Origin: Saccharomonospora piscinae
GTDB taxonomy: Bacteria; Actinomycetota; Actinomycetes; Mycobacteriales; Pseudonocardiaceae
NCBI RefSeq assembly: GCF_005862235.1
Contig: NZ_VCEK01000002.1
Span: 768,534-832,533 of the forward strand
Length of the DNA stretch: 64,000 nt
Reading direction: 5' to 3'
Shown: piece by piece, positions 15,691 to 24,370 of the stretch
How positions within the stretch are numbered: position 1 is the stretch's first letter
Layout: each line of letters begins with the position of its first letter
Program-made: the position numbers and the translations under genes
Notes under the pieces: generated by a model
What the model saw: the letters and a program-made list of their open reading frames with translations, nothing else
Database searches by the model: none
Told to the model about the DNA's origin: nothing

Positions 15691-16629
15691 TTACGCCAGG
15701 TGTTCGGCGTAGAGGTGGAGGTGGCGGGACGCCTCAAGGCGGCTCACGGCATGTGCGGGCAGCGCCGCGTATCCGCTGTGGGCGCCCGCGAGGGCACCCG
15801 CCATCGCCGCGACCGTGTCGGTGTCGCCCCCGGCGCGGATGGCGAACCTGATCGCGGCGTCCGGCCTGCCCGGGTGACGCAGGAACGACAGCAGCGCCAG
15901 CGGAACCGACCCCGGTGCGGAGACGTCGTTGCCGAGCGCCGCGGCGGCCTGCCCGGGGTCGACGTCGCTGTCGGCCAACTCCGCGACCAGGGCGAACTTG
16001 TCGTGCCACAGCGCGGAGCGCACGCACTCCCGCAGCGGCGGCACGAACCTTGCCACCCGCACGGGCTCGGTGGCGTCGAGTCCTAGCGCGAGATGGGTCG
16101 CCACGGCCTGACACACGGCCCCGTGCAGGGCGTCGGCGTGGGCGTGGGTGACCTCCGCGCTCCGGCGGGCCAGTTCCGCGACCTCCCGCACGTCGCCTCC
16201 CGCGAGCGCGACGGGCGCCACGCGCATCGCGCCGCCGTTGCCGTAGGAGCCGTCGGGGAAGACGGCGCGGATCGCCTCGCGCCACGGCGTGCCTTCCGTG
16301 ATGAGCCGGAACGACGTCGTGACGCCGCCGCCGTAGCCGCGCCACGGCTCGGCCTTCCATGCCTCGGCCAGCTCGCGGGCGAGCACGTCGGTGTCGACGC
16401 CGTCCCGCCCCCGGTTCGACGCGCCCCGGCGGTGGGCCAGATGCCGGGCGAGCACGAGCGTCAGCGCCGTGTCGTCCGTGTGCGACAGCGGCCCCGTGGC
16501 GTGTTCCGCGCGGACGATGTCGGCTTCGGTGACACCGTCCTTGCCCTCGAACGACGCGCCGAGGCAGTCCCCGAGCGCGAGCCCGAACAGCAGCCCGCGG
16601 GCCCGATCGACGCGCGTCGGGTCGGTCAT
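15691..16629 (-). CDS. ADP-ribosylglycohydrolase family protein
   Basis: 312 residues. The DraG fold is shown by LALGDCLGASFEG (residues 18-30), SHTDDTALTL (metal ligands TDD), GNGGAMRVAP and GGDTDTVAAMAGALAG near the C-terminus, all metal- and ADP-ribose-binding motifs with intact Asp residues. Predicted to remove ADP-ribose from protein or small molecules. No partner ADP-ribosyltransferase is in the window. Confidence 0.88.
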   Translation of the reverse strand: MTDPTRVDRARGLLFGLALGDCLGASFEGKDGVTEADIVRAEHATGPLSHTDDTALTLVLARHLAHRRGASNRGRDGVDTDVLARELAEAWKAEPWRGYGGGVTTSFRLITEGTPWREAIRAVFPDGSYGNGGAMRVAPVALAGGDVREVAELARRSAEVTHAHADALHGAVCQAVATHLALGLDATEPVRVARFVPPLRECVRSALWHDKFALVAELADSDVDPGQAAAALGNDVSAPGSVPLALLSFLRHPGRPDAAIRFAIRAGGDTDTVAAMAGALAGAHSGYAALPAHAVSRLEASRHLHLYAEHLA

Positions 16630-16728
16630 CGCTCACTCATGGCGGACACCTGGCCCTTTCCTGCCGCTCGTACCAGGCCCCCTGTACCCTGGTCCGGGTA
16701 TGTGCTCTTCCAGCCTGGACAGCTTCGC

Positions 16729-18345
16729 ATGAGCGCGCGTGCGGACGCAGCCACTTCTTCCGGTGTCGACGCCGCCGCGCAGGCGGCTCGTCGGCGTTCG
16801 TTCGCTGTGATCAGTCATCCGGATGCGGGTAAGTCGACGTTGACGGAGGCGTTGGCGTTGCACGCGCGGGTGATCTCCGAGGCGGGGGCTGTGCACGGCA
16901 AGGCCGGTCGGCAGGGTGTGGTGTCGGACTGGATGGAGATGGAGCGGGCACGCGGCATTTCCATCACGTCGGCGGCGTTGCAGTTCTCCTACCGCGACGC
17001 GGTGGTCAATCTGCTGGACACCCCGGGACACGCGGACTTCTCGGAGGACACCTACCGGGTGCTGTCGGCGGTGGACTCCGCGGTGATGCTGCTGGACGCG
17101 GCCAAGGGCCTGGAGCCGCAGACGTTGAAGTTGTTCGACGTGTGCCGGCACCGCGGTATTCCGGTGATCACGTTCATCAACAAGTGGGACCGGCCCGGCC
17201 GCGACGCTCTGGCGTTGTGTGACGAGGTGAGCGAGCGGATCGGGTTGACGCCGATGCCGCTGACGTGGCCTGTGGGGGTGGCCGGTCATTTCCAGGGTGT
17301 GGTGGAGGCCGGTGACGGGTCGTTCACCCGCTATGCGCGTACGGCGGGTGGGGCGACGGTGGCCGCCGAGGACCGGCTGCCCGCGCAGCGGGCCGAGGCC
17401 GAGGTGGGTGCGGACTACACGGCCGCGGTGGAGGAGCTGGAGCTGGTGACGGCCTCGGGCGGCGAGTTCGACGCCGACCGTTACCTGGCGGGTTCGGCCA
17501 CGCCGGTGTTGTTCGGGGCGGCGGTGAGCAACTTCGGGGTGCGGCACCTGCTGGATCTGCTGGTGGAGCTGGCGCCGCGCCCGTTGCCCCGGCCGGACGT
17601 GGCGGGGGCGCCTCGGCCGTTGGAGGCGGAGTTCTCGGCGTTCGTGTTCAAGGTGCAGACGGGCATGGACCCGGCGCACCGGGACCAGGTGGCGTTCGCG
17701 CGGGTGTGTTCGGGGGTGTTCGAGCGGGGGATGGTGGTCACCAACGCCACCACCAAGCGCCCGTTCGCCACGAAGTACGCCCACCAGGTGTTCGGGCAGG
17801 AACGCTCCACGGTCGACACCGCCTATCCCGGCGACGTCGTGGGCCTGGTCAACGCGACCGCGCTGCGCGTGGGCGACACGTTGTACGCGGGCAAGCCCGC
17901 CGTGCGGTTCCCCGGCCTGCCCAGTTTCGCGCCCGCGCACTTCGCGGTGGCCCGTCCCGCGGATCTCAGCAAGGCCAAGCAGTTCCGCAAGGGTGTCGAG
18001 CAGCTGTCCTCGGAGGGCGTGGTGCAGGTGCTGACCTCGGATCTGCGCGGTGACGCCGCACCCGTGTTCGCCGCGGTGGGGCCGATGCAGTTCGAGGTCG
18101 CCGCCCACCGCATGCGGCACGAGTTCCACTCGCCAGTCAAGCTCGACCGGCTGCCCTACTCCACCGTGCGCCGACTGGGCGACCCCGCCCAGCGCGCCCT
18201 GGTCGACGCGGGCCGCTCCAGCGAGGTCCTCACCCGCGCCGACGGCACCGACCTCGCCCTGTTCGAGGACGACATCAGCATGCGCGTCCTGCAACGTCGC
18301 CACCCCGAACTCGCCCTCGAACCCCTCGTCGCCGCGGGCGACTGA
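16729..18345 (+). CDS. prfC: Peptide chain release factor 3
   Basis: 538 residues, standard RF3 length. GTPase motifs: SHPDAGKST (G1), DTPGHADF (G3), NKWDRPGRD (G4). RF3-specific blocks follow: TKYAHQVFGQERSTVD, RPADLSKAKQFRKGVEQLSSEG and VGPMQFEVAAHRM. Promotes recycling of RF1/RF2 from the terminated ribosome by GTP hydrolysis. ATG at 16729 gives the usual short N-terminal extension. Confidence 0.95.
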   Translation: MSARADAATSSGVDAAAQAARRRSFAVISHPDAGKSTLTEALALHARVISEAGAVHGKAGRQGVVSDWMEMERARGISITSAALQFSYRDAVVNLLDTPGHADFSEDTYRVLSAVDSAVMLLDAAKGLEPQTLKLFDVCRHRGIPVITFINKWDRPGRDALALCDEVSERIGLTPMPLTWPVGVAGHFQGVVEAGDGSFTRYARTAGGATVAAEDRLPAQRAEAEVGADYTAAVEELELVTASGGEFDADRYLAGSATPVLFGAAVSNFGVRHLLDLLVELAPRPLPRPDVAGAPRPLEAEFSAFVFKVQTGMDPAHRDQVAFARVCSGVFERGMVVTNATTKRPFATKYAHQVFGQERSTVDTAYPGDVVGLVNATALRVGDTLYAGKPAVRFPGLPSFAPAHFAVARPADLSKAKQFRKGVEQLSSEGVVQVLTSDLRGDAAPVFAAVGPMQFEVAAHRMRHEFHSPVKLDRLPYSTVRRLGDPAQRALVDAGRSSEVLTRADGTDLALFEDDISMRVLQRRHPELALEPLVAAGD

Positions 18346-18369
18346 CCCACACCCACACCCACACCGCTC

Positions 18370-19026
18370 CTACCGCACCGGCAGCGCGACGGCGCCGGGG
18401 ACCGCCGCGAACGCCTCCTCGACGCGGCGGATCAACATCTCGGTGCCGCCGTGGCCCCGCCGTCCCTCGAAGCCGCGTCCGGCGACCCAGTTCTTGGCGC
18501 CACACCGCCATGCGCTGAGCGCCAACTCGCCGACCAATCGCAGCCGCACGTCCTGCCTGCCGTCGATACCGGTGCGGTCTTCCAGCACCTCCACCACGCG
18601 GTCCGGCACGGTGACGGAGAGCAGCAGGCTCCGGTCGCGCAGGGCCGGGGTTCCCGCGATGAGCCTGCGGGTGGCGATGAAGCGGCGGTCCCAGTCCGGG
18701 CCGAGTTCCCGCACGGCCGAGGTCAGGCAGTCGCGCACCATGTCGAGCAGCCGCCCCCGCATCGGGTGGGTCCGCAGCGTCTCGATGTAGGTGTCCCAGA
18801 GCCGGATCTCCGCCGCCAGCGCCACGTCCTCCTTCGAGGCGTAGTTGCGGAAGAACGTTCGCTTGGAGACCTCGACGGCCTCCACGAGGTCGTCGAGGGT
18901 GGTGGCGTCGAAGCCGCGCTCGTGGAACAGGCGCAGCGCGGTGTCCTCCAAAGCCGTGCGGGTGCGGAGCTTCTTGCGCTCACGCAGCGGCAGTGGCCGG
19001 GCCTGCTGCCCTTCGGGTGCGGTCAT
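18370..19026 (-). CDS. TetR family repressor
   Basis: 218 residues. HTH with TTLDDLVEAVEVSKRTFFRNYASKED region, the pattern of actinobacterial TetR regulators of efflux. Divergent from the MFS gene at 19137 with an inverted repeat between them, so it probably represses that exporter. Confidence 0.88.
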   Translation of the reverse strand: MTAPEGQQARPLPLRERKKLRTRTALEDTALRLFHERGFDATTLDDLVEAVEVSKRTFFRNYASKEDVALAAEIRLWDTYIETLRTHPMRGRLLDMVRDCLTSAVRELGPDWDRRFIATRRLIAGTPALRDRSLLLSVTVPDRVVEVLEDRTGIDGRQDVRLRLVGELALSAWRCGAKNWVAGRGFEGRRGHGGTEMLIRRVEEAFAAVPGAVALPVR

Positions 19027-19081
19027 GCCGGGCGAGTCTAGGCGACCGAACTGCTCGGGCGCATTCGCTCCTGGCCGACAT

Positions 19082-19115
19082 TTGCGCCTCAGTATATTGT
19101 GCCCCTGAGTGGCAA
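19082..19115. promoter_or_regulatory. Inverted repeat between TetR and MFS genes
   Basis: TTGCGCCTCAG (19082-19092) against CTGAGTGGCAA (19105-19115): 9 of 11 positions complementary around a 13-nt AT-rich centre with TATATT that may hold a -10. Likely operator for the divergent TetR. Confidence 0.5.
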
Positions 19116-19136
19116 TTACCGGAGGGGGTATTCATC

Positions 19137-20393
19137 ATGGGCAGGACGGTCGTGCTGTTGCTCGCGTCCACGCTCGGGGTGATGGGTGGCGCGATCGTGG
19201 TGCCCGTACTGGAGGTCATTCGCGGGGACCTCGGCGTGAGCGGGACCGCCGGGGGCTTCATCCTCACCGCGCACGGCCTGGCGATCGCGGTGGTGAGCCC
19301 CGTCGTGGGCAGGGTGGTGGACCGGTTCGGCGTACGTGCGCCGATGGTCGCCGGGCTCGTCGTGTACGGCCTGGGCGGCGGTGCCGGGTTGGTCGTGGAG
19401 AGCTATCCCGCGCTGATCGCCGCCCGGCTCGTGTTCGGTGTCGGCGCCGCCGCCGTGTTCACCTGCACGACCGTCGGGCTGCTCGCCTTCTACGACGGCG
19501 CGATGCGCGACCAGGTGATGGGCTGGCGTTCCACCGCCACCAGCGCGGGCGGTGTGGTGTGGCCGCTGCTCGGTGGCCTGCTCGGAGGACTGTCGTGGCA
19601 CGCGACCTTCGCGATCTACCTCGTGGGGTTGCCGCTGGCGGTGGCGGCGGCCCTGGCGCTGCCCGCCGGAACCGGGGGCGCCCCGGCTCGGAGGGAGCGC
19701 GCCGGCGTCGGGCGGCTGCTGCGCGAGCGGCCCGCACTGCTTGGCTACTACGCCCTGTGGCTGGTGTTCGCTGTGCAGGGCTACGTGCTGGCGATCTTCC
19801 TGCCCGCCCGGCTCGCCGAACTCGGGATCGACGACCCGCTCGTGGTGTCGATCTATGCCGTCGCCGGTGGCGCGCTGGCCACCAGCGTCGTCGGCCTGCT
19901 GTACGCGCGCATCCGGCGGTGGGCCACCCACCGGGTGCTGCTGGCCACCGCGCTGTCCTGTACTGCGGCCGGGTTCGGTCTCTACGCGACGGTGAGCCAG
20001 CCGGTAGTGCTGCTGGCCGCACCCGTGCTGTTCGGGGTCGGCAACGGTGTGCTGTTTCCCGTGGTCACGGTTCTGGTGGACGAGGTGGCGGGCCCGGAAC
20101 TGCGGGGCAGGGCGGCGGCGCTGAGCGGGACGGTCATCTTCGCGGGCCAGTTCGCGTCGCCGCTGTTGTTCGGGCCGCTCATCGAGGCCACGTCCACCAC
20201 CACCGGGTTCGCCGTCGCGGGTGGGACGTCGGTGTCCGTGCTGTGCCTCGTGGTGTGGGCCTGGTGGCGGCGGAGCACACCCGATCAGGTTCGGACCGGG
20301 GCAGGCACGGGCGAGCCGGGGCACCCTATCGTGCGGTCGACCACCGGAACCGCCGTGGCAGCCGGAGAGGAGACGAGTCGGTGCCCGAGCTGA
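19137..20393 (+). CDS. MFS transporter (12 TM)
   Basis: 418 residues from ATG with a strong GGAGGGGG site. About 12 membrane segments; GRVVDRFGVRAPMVAG after TM2 is MFS motif A, and STATSAGGVVWPLLGGLLGG resembles motif C of drug:H+ antiporters. Substrate unknown; likely controlled by the divergent TetR. The last 13 bp overlap the spermidine-synthase-like gene, so both are one transcript. Confidence 0.88.
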   Translation: MGRTVVLLLASTLGVMGGAIVVPVLEVIRGDLGVSGTAGGFILTAHGLAIAVVSPVVGRVVDRFGVRAPMVAGLVVYGLGGGAGLVVESYPALIAARLVFGVGAAAVFTCTTVGLLAFYDGAMRDQVMGWRSTATSAGGVVWPLLGGLLGGLSWHATFAIYLVGLPLAVAAALALPAGTGGAPARRERAGVGRLLRERPALLGYYALWLVFAVQGYVLAIFLPARLAELGIDDPLVVSIYAVAGGALATSVVGLLYARIRRWATHRVLLATALSCTAAGFGLYATVSQPVVLLAAPVLFGVGNGVLFPVVTVLVDEVAGPELRGRAAALSGTVIFAGQFASPLLFGPLIEATSTTTGFAVAGGTSVSVLCLVVWAWWRRSTPDQVRTGAGTGEPGHPIVRSTTGTAVAAGEETSRCPS

Positions 20394-21235
20394 GAGAACC
20401 GCTGACCCGGGGCCTGTCCCAGCTGTGGGAGCTGGACCGCGTGATCTGGGAGGGGGACACCGCCTTCCAGCACGTCGTGATCGCCGAGACCGCGCAGGGA
20501 GTGTCGCTGTTCTGCGACAACGACCCGCAGAGCACCGAGCTGGCGCAGCGCCACTACCACGAGGCGCTGTTCGTGCCGGCCGCGCTGCTGGCCGATCGGG
20601 TTGAGCGGGTACTCGCCGTCGGTTCCAGCGAGGGAGTGATCAGCCAACTCGCGGTCGCGGCGGGAGCCACGCACGTCGACCACGTGGACATCGACCGCGA
20701 AGTGGTGGAGTTGTGTGCCGAACACCTGCCCTACGGGTACACACCGGCCGAACTCGACCGCGCCGTGCGTGGGGACGGGCCTGTCACCATGCACTACGCG
20801 GACGGCTGGGAGTTCGTGCGCCGCGCCGCCGAGTCCGGTGAGCCGGGCCGCTACGACGTGATCGTCGCCGACCTCCCGGGGGAGCGGGAGGACGGGGCCC
20901 AGCACAACCGCCTCTTCGGCACCGAGTTCCTCCAGCTGTGTGCGCGGGCGCTGCGCCGGGGCGGGGTCGTGACGTCCCAGGTGGGCTGTCCGACACTGTG
21001 GCTGAACACGATGCTGCGCCGCGCCCTCGCCCGTTTCCGCGAGGTGTTCGGCACGGTCGCCTACCACGGCTCGGACGAGTTCGACTGGGCGTTCCTGGCC
21101 GGCAGACCGGACACGGTGCCCGACGCGACGGCCCGCATGATCGAACGGTTGCCCGCGCTGCCGTACCGGCCCGCGACGCTCGACGCCGAGGCACTCGTGG
21201 CCCACAGCGTGCTTCCCCACTCGCTGCGCCGGTAG
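20381..21235 (+). CDS. Spermidine synthase-like methyltransferase-fold protein
   Basis: 284 residues from GTG with GGAGAGGAG upstream. SpeE-like: FQHVVIAET, LFCDNDPQSTE, HYHEALFVPAALL, VLAVGSSEGVISQLAV (Rossmann loop, the usual GGGDG of true spermidine synthases is GSSEG), HVDIDREVVELC, YDVIVADLPGE. The altered cofactor loop suggests a different aminopropyl or methyl transfer. Coupled to an MFS exporter, it may make or modify the exported compound (inference). Confidence 0.75.
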   Translation: MPELREPLTRGLSQLWELDRVIWEGDTAFQHVVIAETAQGVSLFCDNDPQSTELAQRHYHEALFVPAALLADRVERVLAVGSSEGVISQLAVAAGATHVDHVDIDREVVELCAEHLPYGYTPAELDRAVRGDGPVTMHYADGWEFVRRAAESGEPGRYDVIVADLPGEREDGAQHNRLFGTEFLQLCARALRRGGVVTSQVGCPTLWLNTMLRRALARFREVFGTVAYHGSDEFDWAFLAGRPDTVPDATARMIERLPALPYRPATLDAEALVAHSVLPHSLRR

Positions 21236-21244
21236 CGGCGCGGA

Positions 21245-21454
21245 TCAGCGTGAGTCAGCGCTGGTGAGTGCCGTGGCCAGGCACCACCCGGCGGCGGCGG
21301 TGAACGTCACGGCCAGCACTCCCGGCCACCACTCCGTCGTGGAGGCGGCCAGGAAGGCCTGAGCTGTGGCTGTGGCCAGGAACGCGACCGCGAGCACGCA
21401 CAGCATCCGGCGTGTGCTCGCCCACGGACTCGCCACGCGGCGTGGCATCGACAC
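21245..21454 (-). CDS. Small two-TM membrane protein
   Basis: 69 residues with hydrophobic segments at about 17-34 and 43-60 separated by STTEWWPG; basic N-terminus (MPRRVASPWASTRR), consistent with N-in topology. An ATG two codons downstream is an alternative start. No family recognised. Convergent with the spermidine-synthase-like gene. Confidence 0.5.
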   Translation of the reverse strand: MSMPRRVASPWASTRRMLCVLAVAFLATATAQAFLAASTTEWWPGVLAVTFTAAAGWCLATALTSADSR

Positions 21455-21551
21455 CGCCTCCTCGCTCGGGGATATGCACGGTATCGCTCGCCACGCCGCG
21501 GGAGTTACGTCCCGGCCGGGGTGGTACCGACCACATCGGCCAGGTCCCGCC

Positions 21552-22142
21552 TCAGAAGTCCGAGCAGGACGCGGTGTTGAACGCGCCTACCGCGGTCGCG
21601 GTCCGCTGCTGCTCGCCGTCGACGAGCACCACGCATTCCACACTTCCGCCGTCGGCGCCGAGCGTGACGCTGAGCGAGCCGCCCTTGAGCAGGCCGCTGG
21701 TCTCGGCGGTCTGCTCCCACGGCAGTTCGGTGACGTCCTCGGTCGCCATGCTGACGCTGTCGCCGTAGGTGGTGTAGGAGACGGTGGCCTCGGGCGCGTC
21801 GCCGGTCACCCGGTAAGTGATCTCGACGGTGCGGTTGGCCTCCTCGTCGATCTCCTCAACCGCCGTGGTGAAGGCGACGGCCATGACCACACAGATCACG
21901 GTCCCCAGCACCGACAGCACGAGCCCGGCGATGGCCAGCCCCCGGTTGGTGGCCTTCTTCGACCGCACCCGCGCGAGGCCCACGCCGGAAAAGACGAGGC
22001 CCAGCACCACCAGCGGCCAGGCGATGACGCCGATGAAGGGGATCGGCGAGAGGACCAGACCCACGAGCCCGAGCACGAAGCCGGCGGTGCCCAGCCCGTT
22101 GCGTGCCTCGCTCGGCGTGCGGTCGGTGTCCAGTTCGGTCAT
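21552..22142 (-). CDS. DUF4190 / MmpS-like membrane protein
   Basis: 196 residues. Two TM segments (about 17-55 and 68-92; NRGLAIAGLVLSVLGTVICV) of the DUF4190 type, followed by an extracytoplasmic beta-rich domain (VEITYRVTGDAPEATVSYTT...GAFNTASCSDF) like the MmpS domain that assists lipid or siderophore export in mycobacteria. No MmpL partner is near. Divergent from the histidine kinase gene. Confidence 0.75.
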   Translation of the reverse strand: MTELDTDRTPSEARNGLGTAGFVLGLVGLVLSPIPFIGVIAWPLVVLGLVFSGVGLARVRSKKATNRGLAIAGLVLSVLGTVICVVMAVAFTTAVEEIDEEANRTVEITYRVTGDAPEATVSYTTYGDSVSMATEDVTELPWEQTAETSGLLKGGSLSVTLGADGGSVECVVLVDGEQQRTATAVGAFNTASCSDF

Positions 22143-22162
22143 GTCGAGTCCCTCCCAGTGGT

Positions 22163-22180
22163 TGTCGGCAAACACCGACA
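22163..22180. promoter_or_regulatory. Palindrome upstream of MmpS-like gene
   Basis: TGTCGG-CAAACA-CCGACA lies 21 bp upstream of the ATG at 22142, extended by GT/AC pairs with a two-base bulge. Operator candidate for an unknown regulator, possibly the adjacent response regulator. Confidence 0.35.
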
Positions 22181-22314
22181 GACAACCGTTTCCACCCACA
22201 GCGCCGCGTCGGTCGCGGGGTGATGACCGCGTACGACGAAAGTCGTCGATCCGCGCGGCGCGACCGGCCGATGCGCTGATCACCGGCGCCCCGGTGGCGC
22301 CGTACGCTGGGGCG

Positions 22315-23538
22315 ATGCCGTCCTCCCGGGTCCACACCGTGCTCGGAGTCCTCACCACGGTGCTCGCCGTGGGCGCGAGCCTGCTGAGCAGTCTGTTCGT
22401 GTTCGGCGCGGCCACCGCGGTTCCCGGTGGCGACGACGTGGACATCACCTGGCGGCCCGCGCTCGGGTTCCTCGGAGCACTGGGCGCGGCCGTGGCGTTG
22501 TGCTGGCGGCACACGCACCCGCTCGTGGTGACCGGCGTCGCCGCACTGCCGCCGCTGCTGTTCGTGACCGATGCCCTGGCCGCGCTGATCGCGCTGGCCG
22601 CGCTGACCGCACACCGGCGCGACCGGGCGGCGTGGGCGGCCGTGGCGGTGGTGTTCGCCGCGACCGCCGTGGCGGTGGTGTACGACGGCCACCGGCACGC
22701 GGACATGTCGGTGATCCGCATCGTCTTCGGCCCCGCCGGGTTGCCGGTGCCGGTGCTGCTGCTCGTCGCGGCCCTGCTCACGGCCGTTCCCGCCGCTCTG
22801 GGGGCCCACCGGGCGACGCGCCGGGACCTCGCCCGGAACACGGCCGTACAGCGCGGCCTCCAGGCCGATCTCGCGCGTAAGGACGAACGCTCCCGCATCG
22901 CGCGGGAAATGCACGACGTGCTCGGCCATCGCCTGTCCCTGCTGTCGCTGCACGCCGGTGCGCTGGAGGTCACGGCACCGCAGGAGTCGGGCCAGGCGGC
23001 CGAGGTCGCTCGCACGGTCCGCTCCACGGCGCAGGCGTCGCTGCACGATCTGCGGCAGGTGATCGGCGTGCTGCGGGACGGCAGGGACTTCACCGGCGAC
23101 GGCACCCGACCCGAGCGCAGCGGTCCGCCCACGCTGGCCGACCTGCCCGCGCTGGTCGGCACCACCCGCGAGGCGGGGGTGAGCCTCAACGTCACCATCC
23201 TGGTCGACAACGCGGGCGACGCGCCGCCACGGCTGGCCGAGACCGCCTACCGGGTCGTGCAGGAGTCGTTGACCAACGTCCTCCGGCACGCCCCGTCCGA
23301 GACCGCCGACGTCACCGTGCGCGGCGGCCCCGGCGCCGGGATCACGGTGGAGATCGACAACCCCCTGCCCGCCGCGCCGCCCGCCGGGCCACCGGCCGGC
23401 TCGGGCAGCGGGCTCGCGGGGCTGGCCGACCGCGTGAGTTCGGTGGAGGGAACCATCAGCACCGGCCCCACCGAGCGGGGGCGTTTCGTGGTCCACGCCT
23501 GGCTGCCCTGGCCGCGTGAGGGACAGCCGACCTCCTAG
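22315..23538 (+). CDS. Two-component sensor histidine kinase (NarL-partner type)
   Basis: 407 residues. N-terminal half has about five membrane segments with little exposed loop, so the sensor domain is membrane-embedded. HisKA_3 block ERSRIAREMHDVLGHRLSLL carries the phospho-acceptor His (about residue 201), and the HATPase domain ends with SGLAGLADRVSSVEG. Partner response regulator starts 10 bp downstream. Stimulus unknown; cell-envelope or MmpS-like neighbour could be a target. Confidence 0.9.
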   Translation: MPSSRVHTVLGVLTTVLAVGASLLSSLFVFGAATAVPGGDDVDITWRPALGFLGALGAAVALCWRHTHPLVVTGVAALPPLLFVTDALAALIALAALTAHRRDRAAWAAVAVVFAATAVAVVYDGHRHADMSVIRIVFGPAGLPVPVLLLVAALLTAVPAALGAHRATRRDLARNTAVQRGLQADLARKDERSRIAREMHDVLGHRLSLLSLHAGALEVTAPQESGQAAEVARTVRSTAQASLHDLRQVIGVLRDGRDFTGDGTRPERSGPPTLADLPALVGTTREAGVSLNVTILVDNAGDAPPRLAETAYRVVQESLTNVLRHAPSETADVTVRGGPGAGITVEIDNPLPAAPPAGPPAGSGSGLAGLADRVSSVEGTISTGPTERGRFVVHAWLPWPREGQPTS

Positions 23539-23547
23539 CATGATCGC

Positions 23548-24207
23548 GTGCCGCTGCGCGTAGTGCTGGTCGACGACGATCCACTGGTCCGGACCGGGCT
23601 TGCCATGATCCTCGACAGCACGCCCGACCTCGAGGTCGTGGGCCAGGCCGGCGACGGGGACGAGGCCGTGCCGCTGGTGAACCGGCACGCTCCCGACGTG
23701 GTCGTCATGGACATCCGGATGAGCCGGGTGAACGGGCTCGCGGCCACGGCGGCGGTGCGAGCACTGCCACGCCCACCCGCCGTGCTGGTTCTGACCACCT
23801 TCGATCTCGACGAGTACGTCTTCGACGCCCTCGCGGGCGGAGCGAACGGGTTCCTGCTCAAGGAGAGTTCACCGCAGGAGATCATCGACGCCGTGCGGGT
23901 GGTCGCCCGTGGTGAGTCGATGCTCTCACCGCGCACCACGACCCGGCTGATCTCCCACTTCGTCGAGCAGCGGTCCAGTCCGCGGCGGCGGCGGGCCGCG
24001 GTGAGCCTGAGCACACTGACGGAGCGCGAGCGGGAGATCGTCAGTGCGGTTGCCCAGGGCAAATCCAACGCGGTGATCGCCGGTGAGTTCTACCTCAGCG
24101 AGGCCACCGTGAAGACGCACATCACACGCACCTTTGCCAAACTCGACGTCGCAAATAGAGTCCAGCTGACAATTTTCGCCTACGAGGCGGGGCTTGTGAC
24201 CCCCTGA
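23548..24207 (+). CDS. NarL/LuxR family response regulator
   Basis: 219 residues, GTG start. Receiver domain with DDDPLVRTGL (acidic pocket), VVVMDIRMSRVNG (phospho-Asp) and LVLTTFDLDEYVF; C-terminal LuxR HTH with LTEREREIVSAVAQGKSNAVIA and EATVKTHITRTFAKL. Operonic with the kinase. Confidence 0.93.
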   Translation: MPLRVVLVDDDPLVRTGLAMILDSTPDLEVVGQAGDGDEAVPLVNRHAPDVVVMDIRMSRVNGLAATAAVRALPRPPAVLVLTTFDLDEYVFDALAGGANGFLLKESSPQEIIDAVRVVARGESMLSPRTTTRLISHFVEQRSSPRRRRAAVSLSTLTEREREIVSAVAQGKSNAVIAGEFYLSEATVKTHITRTFAKLDVANRVQLTIFAYEAGLVTP

Positions 24208-24246
24208 CCAGTCGCAACGTGCGCGACGTGGCGGATGCACGTCATA

Positions 24247-24298
24247 TTGACTGACGAGAGAACCACTGCATAACCTCCGTGCTAAGCAATGGCTTAGC
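24247..24298 (+). promoter_or_regulatory. Promoter and hairpin operator of the conservon
   Basis: TTGACT (24247-24252) and TAACCT (24271-24276) are spaced 18 bp, a good housekeeping promoter. Just past the expected start point, GCTAAGC (24281-24287) and GCTTAGC (24292-24298) form a perfect palindrome that could be an operator. About 70 nt of leader remain before the TTG start. Confidence 0.6.
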
Positions 24299-24370
24299 GC
24301 GGTCGACGCTGCGCGACGGCCGAAGCACGGGTTTGGGGGCCCAAGAGGATCACGTGTCGCTGGAAGGGCC

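Noticed and set aside
16633-18303. Long open frame antisense to prfC
   Set aside because: Shadow of RF3, which has all family motifs on the + strand.
18344-18365. ACCCAC tandem run between prfC and TetR gene
   Set aside because: Three to four short units, no pairing or binding-site pattern; simple sequence.
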